Below are positions 52,531 through 61,016 of a DNA stretch of 64,000 bases, in pieces. The position numbers were made by a program, and so were the translations under genes. The DNA comes from Streptomyces barkulensis. GTDB lineage: Bacteria; Actinomycetota; Actinomycetes; Streptomycetales; Streptomycetaceae. The DNA lies in the NCBI RefSeq assembly GCF_002843305.1, contig NZ_PGSG01000093.1:62001-126000 (forward strand), read 5' to 3'. Under the pieces are notes generated by a model. The model had not been told where the DNA came from, ran no database searches, and was given only the letters and a program-made list of their open reading frames with translations. How positions within the stretch are numbered: position 1 is the first letter of the stretch; each line of letters begins with the position of its first letter.

Positions 52531-55068
52531 TTACGCGCCGCGCAGCACCGCGCCGGTGCGCGCGACCGCGGCGGCCACCGCGGCCTCGCGGGCGGCCGTG
52601 GCCTCCTCGGCCGTCAGCGTGCGGTCGGGCGCGCGGAAGCGCAGGGCGTAGGCCAGGGACTTCTTCCCCTCGCCGAGCTGCTCGCCGGTGAAGACGTCGA
52701 ACAGCCGCAGCGACTCCAGCAGCTCGCCCGCGCCGTCCCGCAGCGCCGACTCGACCTCGGCCGCCGGGACGGAGGCGTCCACCACCAGGGCGACGTCCTG
52801 CGTGGCCACCGGGAAGGTGGACACGTGCGGGGCCTGCGGAGCGCCCGAGGAGGAACGCTCCAGCAGATCGAGGTCGATCTCCATGGCGCAGGTACGGGCG
52901 GGCAGCTGCATCGCCTTGATCACGCGCGGGTGCAGCTCGCCGGCGTGCCCGACCAGGGTGCGCTCGCCGCCGGCGCCCGCGTACAGCGCGGCGCAGCGTC
53001 CCGGGTGCCAGGGAGCGTGCCGGTCGGCCTCCACCTCCAGCTCCACACCGGCCTCGCGGGCGACACCGCGGGCCGCCTCGACCGCGTCGGCCCAGGTCGC
53101 CGGGCGGCCCTTGCCCCACCAGCCGGCCTGCTCGCGCGCCCCGGCCAGTACGACCGCGGCCCGGCGCGGCTGCGCGGGCAGCGCGGCGGTGAGAGAGGCG
53201 AGCTCCTCGTCGGTGGGGCGGCGGTCGACCGGCAGCCGGACGGCGGCGGTCTCCTGCCCGGTGGGGCGGAAGACCAGGCCGGTCTCGAAGAGCGCCAGAT
53301 CGTGCGATCCCCGGCCGTCGTTGCGGCGCAGCGCGGCGAGCAGCCCGGGCAGCAGCGTGGTGCGCAGTGCCGGCTCCTCGTCGGAGAGCGGGTTGACCAG
53401 CCGTACGGTGCGGCGGCGGGGGTCGTCCGCCTCCAGGCCCAGCCGGTCGAAGGCGGCGTCCCCGACGAACGGGTAGTTCGGCGCCTCGACGTACCCCGCT
53501 CCGGCCAGCGCCCGCCCGACCCGGCGGCGCAGCCGCTGCCGTTCGGTCAGACCGCGGCCCGAGGGCAGGCGCGGCAGGGTGGAGGGCAGTGCCTCGTAGC
53601 CCTCCAGCCGCATGACCTCCTCGGCCAGGTCGTTGGGGTCGGTCAGGTCCGGCCGCCACGACGGCACGGTCACGGTCAGCTCGTCGGTGCCGTAGACGTC
53701 GCAGCCCACGTCCTGCAGCCGGCGCGCCACGGTCTCGCGGCCGTAGGCCACGCCCGCGACCCGGTCCGGATGGTCGGCGCGCATCCTGACGGTGTGCGGG
53801 CCGCTGGGCGAGACGATCTCGGTCACGCCCGCCTCGGCGGTGCCGCCCGCCAGCAGGACCAGCAGGTCCACGGTGCGCTGGGCGGCGGCGGAGGCGGCCT
53901 GCGGGTCGACGCCGCGCTCGAAGCGCCTGGACGCCTCGGAGGACAGCTTGTGACGGCGGGCGGTGCGGGCGATGGAGACCGGGTCGAAGTGCGCGGCCTC
54001 GATCACCACCTCGGTGGTGCCGGCCGTGTCGCGGGCATCGGCGATCTCGGTGTCGGCTCCGCCCATCACCCCGGCCAGGCCGATCGGACCGCTGTCGTCG
54101 GTGATGACCAGGTCCTCGGGGTGCAGCTCGCGCTTGGTGCCGTCGAGGGTGGTGAGCTTCTCCCCCGGCCGGGCCCGGCGCACGCCGATCGCCCCGCTGA
54201 CGCGGGAGCGGTCGTAGGCGTGCAGGGGCTGGCCGAGTTCGAGCATCACGTAGTTGGTGATGTCCACGGCCAGCGAGATCGGGCGCATGCCGGCCTTCTG
54301 CAGCCGCCGCTGGAGCCAGATCGGGGAGCGCGCGTCGGGCCGCACACCGGTGACCGTGCGAGCGGTGAAGCGGTCGCAGCCGCGCCGGTCCTCGACGTTC
54401 ACCGGGTGGCCGTGCTCGTTGGGCACGGGGACGTCCAGCAGCGCCGGGTCGCGCAGCGGCAGGCCGTAGGCGGTGGCCGCCTCGCGGGCGACGCCGCGCA
54501 TGGACAGGCAGTAGCCGCGGTCGGGTGTGACGGCGATGTCGAGGACCTCGTCGACCAGTTCCAGCAGCTCGATCGCGTCGGCGCCCACCTCGTGCTCGGG
54601 CGGGAGCACGATGATGCCCTCGTGGTCGTCGCTCATGCCCAGCTCGCCGGCCGAGCAGATCATGCCCTCCGACAGCTTGCCGTAGGTCTTGCGGGCGCCG
54701 ATCCGGAAGTCGCCGGGCAGCACGCCGCCGGGCAGGATCACCACGACCTTGTCGCCGACGGCGAAGTTGGTGGCGCCGCAGACGATGTTCTGCGGCTCGC
54801 CGGTGCCTCCCCCGGAGCCTCCGGCCCGGGAGGCACCCCCAGCCTCGCCGACGTCGACCTGGCAGTAGCGGATCGGCTTCTTGAAGCCGGTCAGCTCCTC
54901 GATCGCCAGGACCCGGCCGACGACCAGCGGCCCGGTGATGCCGGCGCCGAGCCGCTCGACGGTCTCGACCTCCAGCCCGGCCGCGATCAGCTTCGCCGCG
55001 ACGTCGCGGCCGGTCTCACCGGCCGGCAGGTCGACGTACTCCCGCAGCCACGAAAGCGGGACCCGCAT
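52531..55068 (-). CDS. pheT: Phenylalanyl-tRNA synthetase beta subunit
   Basis: This 845-residue subunit has an EMAP-like tRNA-binding domain (about residues 40-165), the B3/B4 editing domain, the B5 domain and the C-terminal ferredoxin-fold anticodon-binding domain (HVSTFPVATQDVALV to the end). With PheS it charges tRNA-Phe. At about residues 72-92, the tRNA-binding domain carries a Gly/Ser insertion (GGASRAGGSGGGTG) encoded by a nested palindrome. Its ATG overlaps the pheS stop by one base. Confidence 0.97.
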   Translation of the reverse strand: MRVPLSWLREYVDLPAGETGRDVAAKLIAAGLEVETVERLGAGITGPLVVGRVLAIEELTGFKKPIRYCQVDVGEAGGASRAGGSGGGTGEPQNIVCGATNFAVGDKVVVILPGGVLPGDFRIGARKTYGKLSEGMICSAGELGMSDDHEGIIVLPPEHEVGADAIELLELVDEVLDIAVTPDRGYCLSMRGVAREAATAYGLPLRDPALLDVPVPNEHGHPVNVEDRRGCDRFTARTVTGVRPDARSPIWLQRRLQKAGMRPISLAVDITNYVMLELGQPLHAYDRSRVSGAIGVRRARPGEKLTTLDGTKRELHPEDLVITDDSGPIGLAGVMGGADTEIADARDTAGTTEVVIEAAHFDPVSIARTARRHKLSSEASRRFERGVDPQAASAAAQRTVDLLVLLAGGTAEAGVTEIVSPSGPHTVRMRADHPDRVAGVAYGRETVARRLQDVGCDVYGTDELTVTVPSWRPDLTDPNDLAEEVMRLEGYEALPSTLPRLPSGRGLTERQRLRRRVGRALAGAGYVEAPNYPFVGDAAFDRLGLEADDPRRRTVRLVNPLSDEEPALRTTLLPGLLAALRRNDGRGSHDLALFETGLVFRPTGQETAAVRLPVDRRPTDEELASLTAALPAQPRRAAVVLAGAREQAGWWGKGRPATWADAVEAARGVAREAGVELEVEADRHAPWHPGRCAALYAGAGGERTLVGHAGELHPRVIKAMQLPARTCAMEIDLDLLERSSSGAPQAPHVSTFPVATQDVALVVDASVPAAEVESALRDGAGELLESLRLFDVFTGEQLGEGKKSLAYALRFRAPDRTLTAEEATAAREAAVAAAVARTGAVLRGA
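54802..54837. repeat. Nested palindromic insertion within pheT
   Basis: GGTGCCTCCC (54802-54811) and GGGAGGCACC (54828-54837) are perfect inverted arms. The loop contains a second palindrome CCGGAG-C-CTCCGG. The element keeps frame and encodes a Gly/Ser-rich linker. It looks like a small dispersed palindrome of the REP or MITE type. Confidence 0.5.
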
Positions 55069-56213
55069 CAGATCTCCATCCCGAACGGCCGGGTGAACCG
55101 GACGTCACCCTCGACCATGTCTCGCATGTCCTCGACGTTGTGGCGGAACATCAGCATCCGCTCGATGCCGAACCCGAAGGCGAAGCCGCTGTAGCGCTCC
55201 GGGTCCACACCGCAGGCGGTCAGCACCCGCGGGTTGACCATGCCGCAGCCGCCCAGCTCGATCCAGCCTTCGGAGGAGCAGGTGCGGCAGGGACGGCCGG
55301 GGTTGCCGACGGACTCCCCGCGGCAGGCGAAGCACACCATGTCCATCTCGGCGGACGGCTCGGTGAAGGGGAAGTACGACGGGCGCAGCCTGGTGCGCAG
55401 GTCCTCGCCGAACAGGGACCTGACCATGTGGTCCAGGGTGCCCTTGAGGTCGGCCATGGTCAGGCCCTCGTCCACGGCGAGCAGCTCGACCTGGTGGAAG
55501 ACCGGGGTGTGGGTCGCGTCCAGCTCGTCGGTGCGGTAGACCCGGCCGGGGCAGATCACGTACACCGGCGGCTTCCGCTCCAGCAGGGAGCGGATCTGCA
55601 CCGGCGAGGTGTGGGTGCGCAGCACGACGCCCGACTCCCCCTCGCCGGAGCCGCCGGAGCCGCCTGATTCGCCGGGGCCCTGGACGAAGAAGGTGTCCTG
55701 CATGGTGCGGGCCGGGTGGTCCGGGGCGATGTTGAGGGCGTCGAAGTTGAACCACTCGGCCTCGGCCTCGGGTCCCTCGGCGACCTCGTAGCCCATCGCC
55801 ACGAAGACGTCCTCGATCCGCTCGGACAGCGTGGTCAGCGGATGGCGGGCGCCCGCGGGGACGCGGTCGAAGGGCAGGGTGACGTCCACCGCCTCCTCGA
55901 CCAGCACGCGCTCGTCGCGCTCGGCCTCCAGTTCCTCCTGGCGCCGCTTGAGGGCCTGGCCCACCGCGCCGCGCGCCTGGCCGACACGCCGGCCGGCCTC
56001 GGCCTTGGCGTGCGGCGGCAGGGCGCCGATCTCGCGGTTGGCCAGCGCCAGCGGCGAGCGGTCGCCCGCGTGGGCGGCCTTCACCTCGCGCAGCGCCTCC
56101 AGATCACCGGCGGCGGCGATCGCGGCGAGGGCCGCGTCCCGTGCCCGGTCGATCTCTTCCGGTTTCAGTGCCTCGACCTCTACGGGGTCGTACGACTTGT
56201 TGGGTGCGGACAT
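55068..56213 (-). CDS. pheS: Phenylalanyl-tRNA synthetase alpha subunit
   Basis: This 381-residue class II synthetase subunit has an N-terminal coiled coil (about 20-105), motif 1, motif 2 (PGRVYRTDELDATHTPVFHQ) and motif 3 (GFAFGFGIERMLM). A Gly/Ser/Glu insertion (GPGESGGSGGSGEGESG) sits at about residues 177-193 between motifs 1 and 2, and a CxxC...CxxC stretch (CFACRGESVGN then CRTC) near 280 could bind zinc. The 200-base leader contains 12-bp repeats (56292-56324) but no T-box-like sequence. Confidence 0.97.
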   Translation of the reverse strand: MSAPNKSYDPVEVEALKPEEIDRARDAALAAIAAAGDLEALREVKAAHAGDRSPLALANREIGALPPHAKAEAGRRVGQARGAVGQALKRRQEELEAERDERVLVEEAVDVTLPFDRVPAGARHPLTTLSERIEDVFVAMGYEVAEGPEAEAEWFNFDALNIAPDHPARTMQDTFFVQGPGESGGSGGSGEGESGVVLRTHTSPVQIRSLLERKPPVYVICPGRVYRTDELDATHTPVFHQVELLAVDEGLTMADLKGTLDHMVRSLFGEDLRTRLRPSYFPFTEPSAEMDMVCFACRGESVGNPGRPCRTCSSEGWIELGGCGMVNPRVLTACGVDPERYSGFAFGFGIERMLMFRHNVEDMRDMVEGDVRFTRPFGMEI

Positions 56214-56416
56214 CTCTTCCCGTGCTTTTCGGTTGGCCCGTGGTTTCGGTTGGTTGCTTCGCCCCGCTCCGGCGCTTCGGCACCCTTCGTCTCTCGGCTG
56301 GTTTCTCGGCTGGTTTCTCGGCGGAGCCGGTTCCCGGGCCGCTCGAAGGTACCGGTTGTCGAGTCTACGGGGCGAGGAAGATCGCTACTGACCCGGAGGA
56401 GCCCGCGGGCGCCCGC

Positions 56417-57577
56417 TCAGGCCATGAAGGCCGGGACGCCCGCGGGCAGGGTGAATCGGAACTCGGCGCCGCCCGCGGACGAGCGGCCGACCGTGATCAT
56501 CCCGCCGTGGGCCTCGACGATGCCCTTGACGATGTACAGGCCCAGGCCGGTGCCGCCGCGCTTGCTGCCGCGCCAGAAGCGGGTGAAGACGCGGCTCATC
56601 GACTCCTCGGGGATGCCGGGGCCCTCGTCGCTCACCGTGACCGCCGTTCCTTCGTCGCCCGTCTTCGTCCGTGCCGGTGCCACCTCTATGGTGACCGTTC
56701 CCTCGCCGTGGCGCACGGCGTTTTCCAGCAGGTTGCCGAGCACCTGGTCGATCTTGTCGGGGTCCGCCCACAGCGGCGGGAGCGGAGTGACGATCCTGCG
56801 GGCGAAGCGCTCCTCGGGGCGGCCCGCGGCGATGTGGGCGTGGACGTGCCGCTCCACGGCGGCGGCCATGTCGACGGGCTGGCGGTGGATCTCCAGCCGC
56901 CCGGAGTCGATGCGCGAGATGTCCAGCAGTTCGGTGATGAGCCGGGTGACGCGGTCGGCGTCGGCGTCCACCGTCTCCAGCATCAGCCGCTTCTGGTCGT
57001 CGGTGAACCTCTCCCACTTGGCCAGCAGCGTCGCGGTGAAGCCCTTCACCGAGGTCAGGGGCGAGCGCAGTTCGTGGGCGACGGTGGCGATCAGCTCGGC
57101 GTCGCTGCGCTCGGTGCGCCGCCGGGCCTCGGTGCCGCGCAGGGTGACCACCAGGCGCTGCACGGGGCCGGCGGGACGGGCCCGGACGTACCGGGCGGAG
57201 ACCAGGACCTCCCGGCCTCCGGGGAGTAAGAGGTTGCGTTCGGGCTGGCCGGTGCGGATGGCCAGGCCCCCGTAGGGGTCGGTGACCTTCCACCAGCGCC
57301 GCCCCTTCAGGTCCTCCAGGGGCAGGACCTGCTCGACGGGGCGGCCCAGCGCGTCCTCGCGCGGCAGCGCGGTGATGCGGGCGGCGGCGGCGTTGAAGCA
57401 GACGACCCGGCCGCGGGCGTCGGCGACGACCAGCCCGTCGGGCAGGTCGTCGGGGAGCACCCCCGCGCCGTCGGGCCGCGGCGGCTCCCGCCGCGCGGGA
57501 AGGCCGCGGGGTGTACGGGGCGCGCCGGGCGCCTCGGGCGGCACACCGTCCTGCCCGCCGGACGTCCTCACGTCCAC
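56417..57577 (-). CDS. Orphan PAS-domain sensor histidine kinase
   Basis: This 386-residue kinase has a low-complexity N-terminus, a PAS domain (about 45-155; DLPDGLVVADARGRVVCFNAAAA is its start), a HisKA helix with the phospho-acceptor His in VAHELRSPLTS, and a HATPase_c domain with N-box LGNLLENAVRHG, G1 SDEGPGIPEE and G2 GTGLGLYIV. No membrane segment is seen, so it is probably cytoplasmic. No response regulator gene lies nearby. Start is a GTG. Confidence 0.92.
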   Translation of the reverse strand: MDVRTSGGQDGVPPEAPGAPRTPRGLPARREPPRPDGAGVLPDDLPDGLVVADARGRVVCFNAAAARITALPREDALGRPVEQVLPLEDLKGRRWWKVTDPYGGLAIRTGQPERNLLLPGGREVLVSARYVRARPAGPVQRLVVTLRGTEARRRTERSDAELIATVAHELRSPLTSVKGFTATLLAKWERFTDDQKRLMLETVDADADRVTRLITELLDISRIDSGRLEIHRQPVDMAAAVERHVHAHIAAGRPEERFARRIVTPLPPLWADPDKIDQVLGNLLENAVRHGEGTVTIEVAPARTKTGDEGTAVTVSDEGPGIPEESMSRVFTRFWRGSKRGGTGLGLYIVKGIVEAHGGMITVGRSSAGGAEFRFTLPAGVPAFMA

Positions 57578-57616
57578 TCCCGTTCACCCCCTTCGGTCCC
57601 CGGGGCCGCCACCCTA

Positions 57617-58474
57617 CTAGCCCGGAGTCACGCTGCGGCACCCTCCGGGTGCGCGCTGCGCACGGGCCGAGGCGTAGAGGCACACCGCGGCGGCGGTCGC
57701 GAGGTTCAGGCTCTCCGCGCGTCCGTGGATGGGGACGCGCACCACCTCGTCGGCCAGCGCGCGGGTCTCCTCGGGCAGCCCCCATGCCTCGTTGCCGAAG
57801 ACCCAGGCGGTGGGGCCGCCCATGCGGCCCTCGTCCAGTTCGGTGTCCAGGTCGTGCTCGCCCGCGCCGTCGGCGGCCAGCACCCGCACACCCGCCTCGC
57901 GCAGCCCGGCCACGGCCCGCTCGACGGGAACCCCGACCGCGACGGGGAGGTGGAAGAGGCTGCCGACCGAGGCCCGCACCGACTTGGGGTTGTACAGATC
58001 CACCGAGGCGTCGGTGAGCACCACCGCGTCGGCGCCGGCCGCGTCCGCGCAGCGCAGCACCGTCCCGGCGTTCCCGGGGTCGCGCACATTGGCGAGGACG
58101 GCCACCAGCTTCGGGCGGGCGGCCAGCACCCGGTCGAAGGGCAGGTCGAGGAAGCGGCAGACTCCGACCAGTCCCTGCGGGGTGACGGTCTGCGACAGCT
58201 CCGCGATCACCTCGTCGGTGGCGGTGCGGATGCGGGCCCCGGCGGCGCGGGCGGCGGCGACGACGCCGGCGTGCCGCTCGGCGGCCTCGGGGGTGGTGAA
58301 CAGCTCGGTGAGCGTGGGCTCGCCGCCGCTGCGGTGGCCGACCGCCTCGCGCACGGCCTGGGGTCCCTCGGCGAGGAAGCGGCGCTCCTTGCCGCGGGTG
58401 TTGCGGCGGGCCAGCCGCCGGGCGGCGGTGACGCGCGGGGAGCGCGGGGAGGTCAGTTCCGGGGCGGCGGCCAT
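57617..58474 (-). CDS. SpoU/TrmH-family RNA 2'-O-ribose methyltransferase
   Basis: This 285-residue SPOUT methyltransferase has an N-terminal SpoU substrate-binding domain (RNTRGKERRFLAEGPQAVRE) and the knot motifs LANVRDPGNAGTVLRCADA, VFGNEAWGLPEE and VPIHGRAESLNLATAAAV. It modifies rRNA or tRNA. It lies directly after rplT across a terminator, a linkage conserved in actinomycetes. Together with the gene at 18534 it makes two such enzymes in the window. Confidence 0.93.
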   Translation of the reverse strand: MAAAPELTSPRSPRVTAARRLARRNTRGKERRFLAEGPQAVREAVGHRSGGEPTLTELFTTPEAAERHAGVVAAARAAGARIRTATDEVIAELSQTVTPQGLVGVCRFLDLPFDRVLAARPKLVAVLANVRDPGNAGTVLRCADAAGADAVVLTDASVDLYNPKSVRASVGSLFHLPVAVGVPVERAVAGLREAGVRVLAADGAGEHDLDTELDEGRMGGPTAWVFGNEAWGLPEETRALADEVVRVPIHGRAESLNLATAAAVCLYASARAQRAPGGCRSVTPG

Positions 58475-58579
58475 GGCGCGGCGTTCTCGCTTCTCGGGTT
58501 TCTCGGGGCTTCTCGGGGCTTCTCGGCGGGCGGAGGGACTGGACGGCCGACCGGCCGGGCGGGCCGGCCGGGGCAAACG

Positions 58580-58615
58580 ACCGGACCCGCGGGCTCGATG
58601 GCCCGCGGGTCCGGT
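58580..58615 (-). terminator. Terminator of infC-rpmI-rplT
   Basis: A perfect 15-bp stem (58580-58594 with 58601-58615) with a 6-base loop lies 17 bases after the rplT stop. Confidence 0.85.
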
Positions 58616-58632
58616 GGCGTCCCGTGCCGTCG

Positions 58633-59016
58633 TCAGGCGGCCTTGGGTGCGTTGACGTCGCTCGGCAGCGCCTTCTTGGCCACCTCGACCAGCGCGGCGA
58701 ACGCGTTCGGGTCGTTGACCGCGAGGTCGGCCAGGATCTTGCGGTCCACCTCGATCTCGGCGGCCTTCAGCCCCTGGATGAAGCGGTTGTAGGTCATGCC
58801 GTTGGCGCGGGCGCCGGCGTTGATCCGCTGGATCCACAGCTGCCGGAAGTCGCCCTTGCGGCGCTTGCGGTCGTTGTAGTTGTAGACCAGGGAGTGGGTG
58901 ACCTGCTCCTTCGCCTTGCGGTAGAGGCGGGAGCGCTGGCCGCGGTAACCGCTGGCCTGCTCGAGGATCGCCCGGCGCTTCTTGTGGGCGTTGACCGCCC
59001 GCTTGACGCGTGCCAC
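58633..59016 (-). CDS. rplT: 50S ribosomal protein L20
   Basis: This 127-residue protein has the basic N-terminal helix (HKKRRAILEQASGYRGQRSR) and the compact C-terminal domain (RQLWIQRINAGARANGMTYN) of L20. L20 assembles early in the 50S subunit. In several bacteria L20 represses this operon by binding its leader. The GTG start has an AAGGAG site. Confidence 0.98.
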   Translation of the reverse strand: MARVKRAVNAHKKRRAILEQASGYRGQRSRLYRKAKEQVTHSLVYNYNDRKRRKGDFRQLWIQRINAGARANGMTYNRFIQGLKAAEIEVDRKILADLAVNDPNAFAALVEVAKKALPSDVNAPKAA

Positions 59017-59153
59017 GTGAATTACTCCTTGTCGCGGGGCCGGTGTGGTGGTCCGGCTGCCGTGCTACGGCGCCGTCGGCCCGAAGGTTCGATGGGGTCC
59101 CGGTGTCCGGTGTCCTGCGCCCGGCCGGTCGGGGGGGCCGGCGGGCGGCGGGC

Positions 59154-59348
59154 TCACTTGCCGAGAAGCTTCTTGATCTTCTTGGCGTCGGCCGGAGCCA
59201 TCTCGGTCTTGCCGGCAAGGCGGCGCGTCAGCGTGGACGGCTTGTGCTCGAGAAGGTGGCGGCGGCCGGCGCGCTGGCGCATCACCTTGCCGGAGCCGGT
59301 GATCTTGAAGCGCTTGCTCGCACCACTGTGCGTCTTGTTCTTCGGCAT
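59154..59348 (-). CDS. rpmI: 50S ribosomal protein L35
   Basis: This 64-residue protein is a complete L35 (PKNKTHSGASKRFKITGSGK, then RRLAGKTEMAPADAKKIKKL). It is the middle gene of infC-rpmI-rplT, with gaps of about 135 bases on both sides. Confidence 0.98.
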   Translation of the reverse strand: MPKNKTHSGASKRFKITGSGKVMRQRAGRRHLLEHKPSTLTRRLAGKTEMAPADAKKIKKLLGK

Positions 59349-59483
59349 GTCGCCGTTCTCTCCTCGTCGGTGGCGCCGCCGGAGCCGGCCGTGGGCCGGC
59401 GTGCGGCAGCGTCAGCTGTTCGGTTGCTGTCCGGGCCCGGGAAGGGCCCGTGCGATCCGGCGGCCGGCTCCGCGGCCGCCGGA

Positions 59484-60098
59484 TCATGCCTCGGCGCGCT
59501 CCTCGGCAGGGGCTTCGTTCCCCTGCTGCTGGCGCTCCGCCTTGCGGGCGGCCTGCGCCTCACGGGCTTCGGCCATCGCCTCGGTCTTCTTCTTGTGCGG
59601 ACCGAGGACCATGATCATGTTCCGGCCGTCCTGCTTGGGGTTCGACTCGACGAAGCCCAGGTCCTGGACGTCGTCCGCGAGGCGCTGGAGCAGCCGGTAG
59701 CCCAGCTCGGGACGGGACTGCTCACGACCGCGGAACATGATCGTGATCTTGACCTTGTCCCCCTGCTTGAGGAACCGGACGACGTGACCCTTCTTGGTGT
59801 CGTAGTCGTGCGGATCGATCTTCGGCCGGAGCTTCATCTCCTTGATGACCGTGTGCGCCTGGTTCTTGCGCGCCTCACGGGCCTTCATGGCCGACTCGTA
59901 CTTGAACTTTCCGTAGTCCATGAGCTTGCACACCGGCGGACGGGCGTTCGCCGCGACCTCGACCAGGTCGAGGTCGTACTCCTGGGCAAGCTCCAGGGCC
60001 TTGGCAAGCGGCACGATGCCGACCTGCTCGCCACTGGGACCGACGAGTCGCACCTCGGGGACGCGAATCCGGTCGTTGATGCGGGGCTCGGCGCTGAT
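59484..60098 (-). CDS. infC: Translation initiation factor IF-3 (non-AUG start)
   Basis: This 204-residue IF-3 has the N-domain (SAEPRINDRIRVPEVRLVGP), a linker helix and the C-domain (KMKLRPKIDPHDYDTKKGHV-like, REQSRPELGYRLLQ), plus an Ala/Glu-rich tail. IF-3 prevents 70S re-association and checks initiator fidelity. The conserved N-terminus begins at an ATC codon (60098-60096) four bases after GAGGAGG; no ATG or GTG is available there. A GTG 15 codons later would cut into the N-domain. An atypical start would allow IF-3 to limit its own synthesis, as in E. coli with AUU. Confidence 0.9.
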   Translation of the reverse strand: MSAEPRINDRIRVPEVRLVGPSGEQVGIVPLAKALELAQEYDLDLVEVAANARPPVCKLMDYGKFKYESAMKAREARKNQAHTVIKEMKLRPKIDPHDYDTKKGHVVRFLKQGDKVKITIMFRGREQSRPELGYRLLQRLADDVQDLGFVESNPKQDGRNMIMVLGPHKKKTEAMAEAREAQAARKAERQQQGNEAPAEERAEA

Positions 60099-60423
60099 GG
60101 GGCCTCCTCGGTTGCGCCACGCGGATGCCTGGCGGACAGCCGCGCACGGTTGCGTTCGGTACGACCACCGAACCGGAACGCGAAAACGCCCCGGACGGGA
60201 CGCAGGCGGGGCTCCTCATTGACCGGGAGCACCGCCGCGATACACCGCGGGGCGCAGCCTGACCTGTGACCCGCCGACCCGGAGGTCGATCGGGTGGGAG
60301 CTTCGGAGCCTCCACTTGCGGGCCGGAGCGCGCTCTGCGCGGATCGCTCGGGTGCATCATCTGGATGATCCACCCGGGTGGTCACAGCGGGAGCATGGTC
60401 CGGCCGGTCGATTTCCCAGCATA
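60099..60423 (-). promoter_or_regulatory. Long structured infC leader with possible attenuator
   Basis: TATGCT (60423-60418, minus) is a likely -10 element, giving a leader of about 310 bases. It holds a hairpin with paired GGGTG/CACCC and ATCAT/ATGAT arms (about 60350-60375) and, near 60187-60212, a GCCCC/GGGGC stem followed by GTTTT that looks like an intrinsic terminator. Attenuation of infC-rpmI-rplT by L20 or IF-3 is plausible by analogy. The upper part, 60424-60520, holds the divergent DUF1844 promoter. Confidence 0.45.
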
Positions 60424-60520
60424 GCAGGGTCGCGGGGAACTTCCTCCCCGCCCGCCGCACGCGCGCGCGACGGGCGGAGCCTAGGCTGGAGCGCACCCGA
60501 CCAGCAGGAAGCGGAGAACG

Positions 60521-60916
60521 ATGAGCGACGACAGCGGCACCCCCACCCCCTCCCCCGGCGCGGCCGGAGGGGCCGGAGGGGCAGCCGACTTCGAGACGAT
60601 GACCCGCGACATCGCGGACGTGCCCGCGGTCGAGGTGATCACCACGGTCGCGGTCCATCTGATGAGTTCGGCCGCGGTCAACCTCGGCCTGGCCGAGGGC
60701 GGCGAGGACCACAAGGACCTGGACGAGGCCCGCAAGCTGATCCAGGCGCTGGCCGGGCTGGTGACCGCCGCCGCCACCGAGATCGGTTCCTACCACGCCG
60801 CTCCGCTGCGCGACGGGCTGAAGTCGCTCCAGCTCGCCTTCCGCGAGGCGTCGGCGGTGCCGGACGAGCCGGGTCAGGGGCCGGGCGAGAAGTTCACCGG
60901 CCCGGTCATCGGCTGA
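60521..60916 (+). CDS. DUF1844 protein
   Basis: This 131-residue protein has an Ala/Gly/Pro-rich N-terminus and a helical core (VEVITTVAVHLMSSAAVNLG, then DLDEARKLIQALAGLVTAAA) that matches DUF1844. The family is conserved beside infC in actinobacteria and has no known function. An AGGAAG site precedes the ATG. TAGGCT at 60482 may be its -10 element. Confidence 0.88.
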   Translation: MSDDSGTPTPSPGAAGGAGGAADFETMTRDIADVPAVEVITTVAVHLMSSAAVNLGLAEGGEDHKDLDEARKLIQALAGLVTAAATEIGSYHAAPLRDGLKSLQLAFREASAVPDEPGQGPGEKFTGPVIG

Positions 60917-61016
60917 GGGCCGCAGGCCCCGGGCTCCCGGCGGCCGTCCCGTCCGCCCCGTCCGTCCTGTCCGTCACGAACGGTCCCGTCCGGCACGGAC
61001 GTTCGGCCGCGGCCGC

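Noticed and set aside
56214..56416. T-box or Phe-rich leader peptide before pheS
   Set aside because: No T-box consensus and no frame rich in Phe codons on the minus strand; only short tandem repeats.
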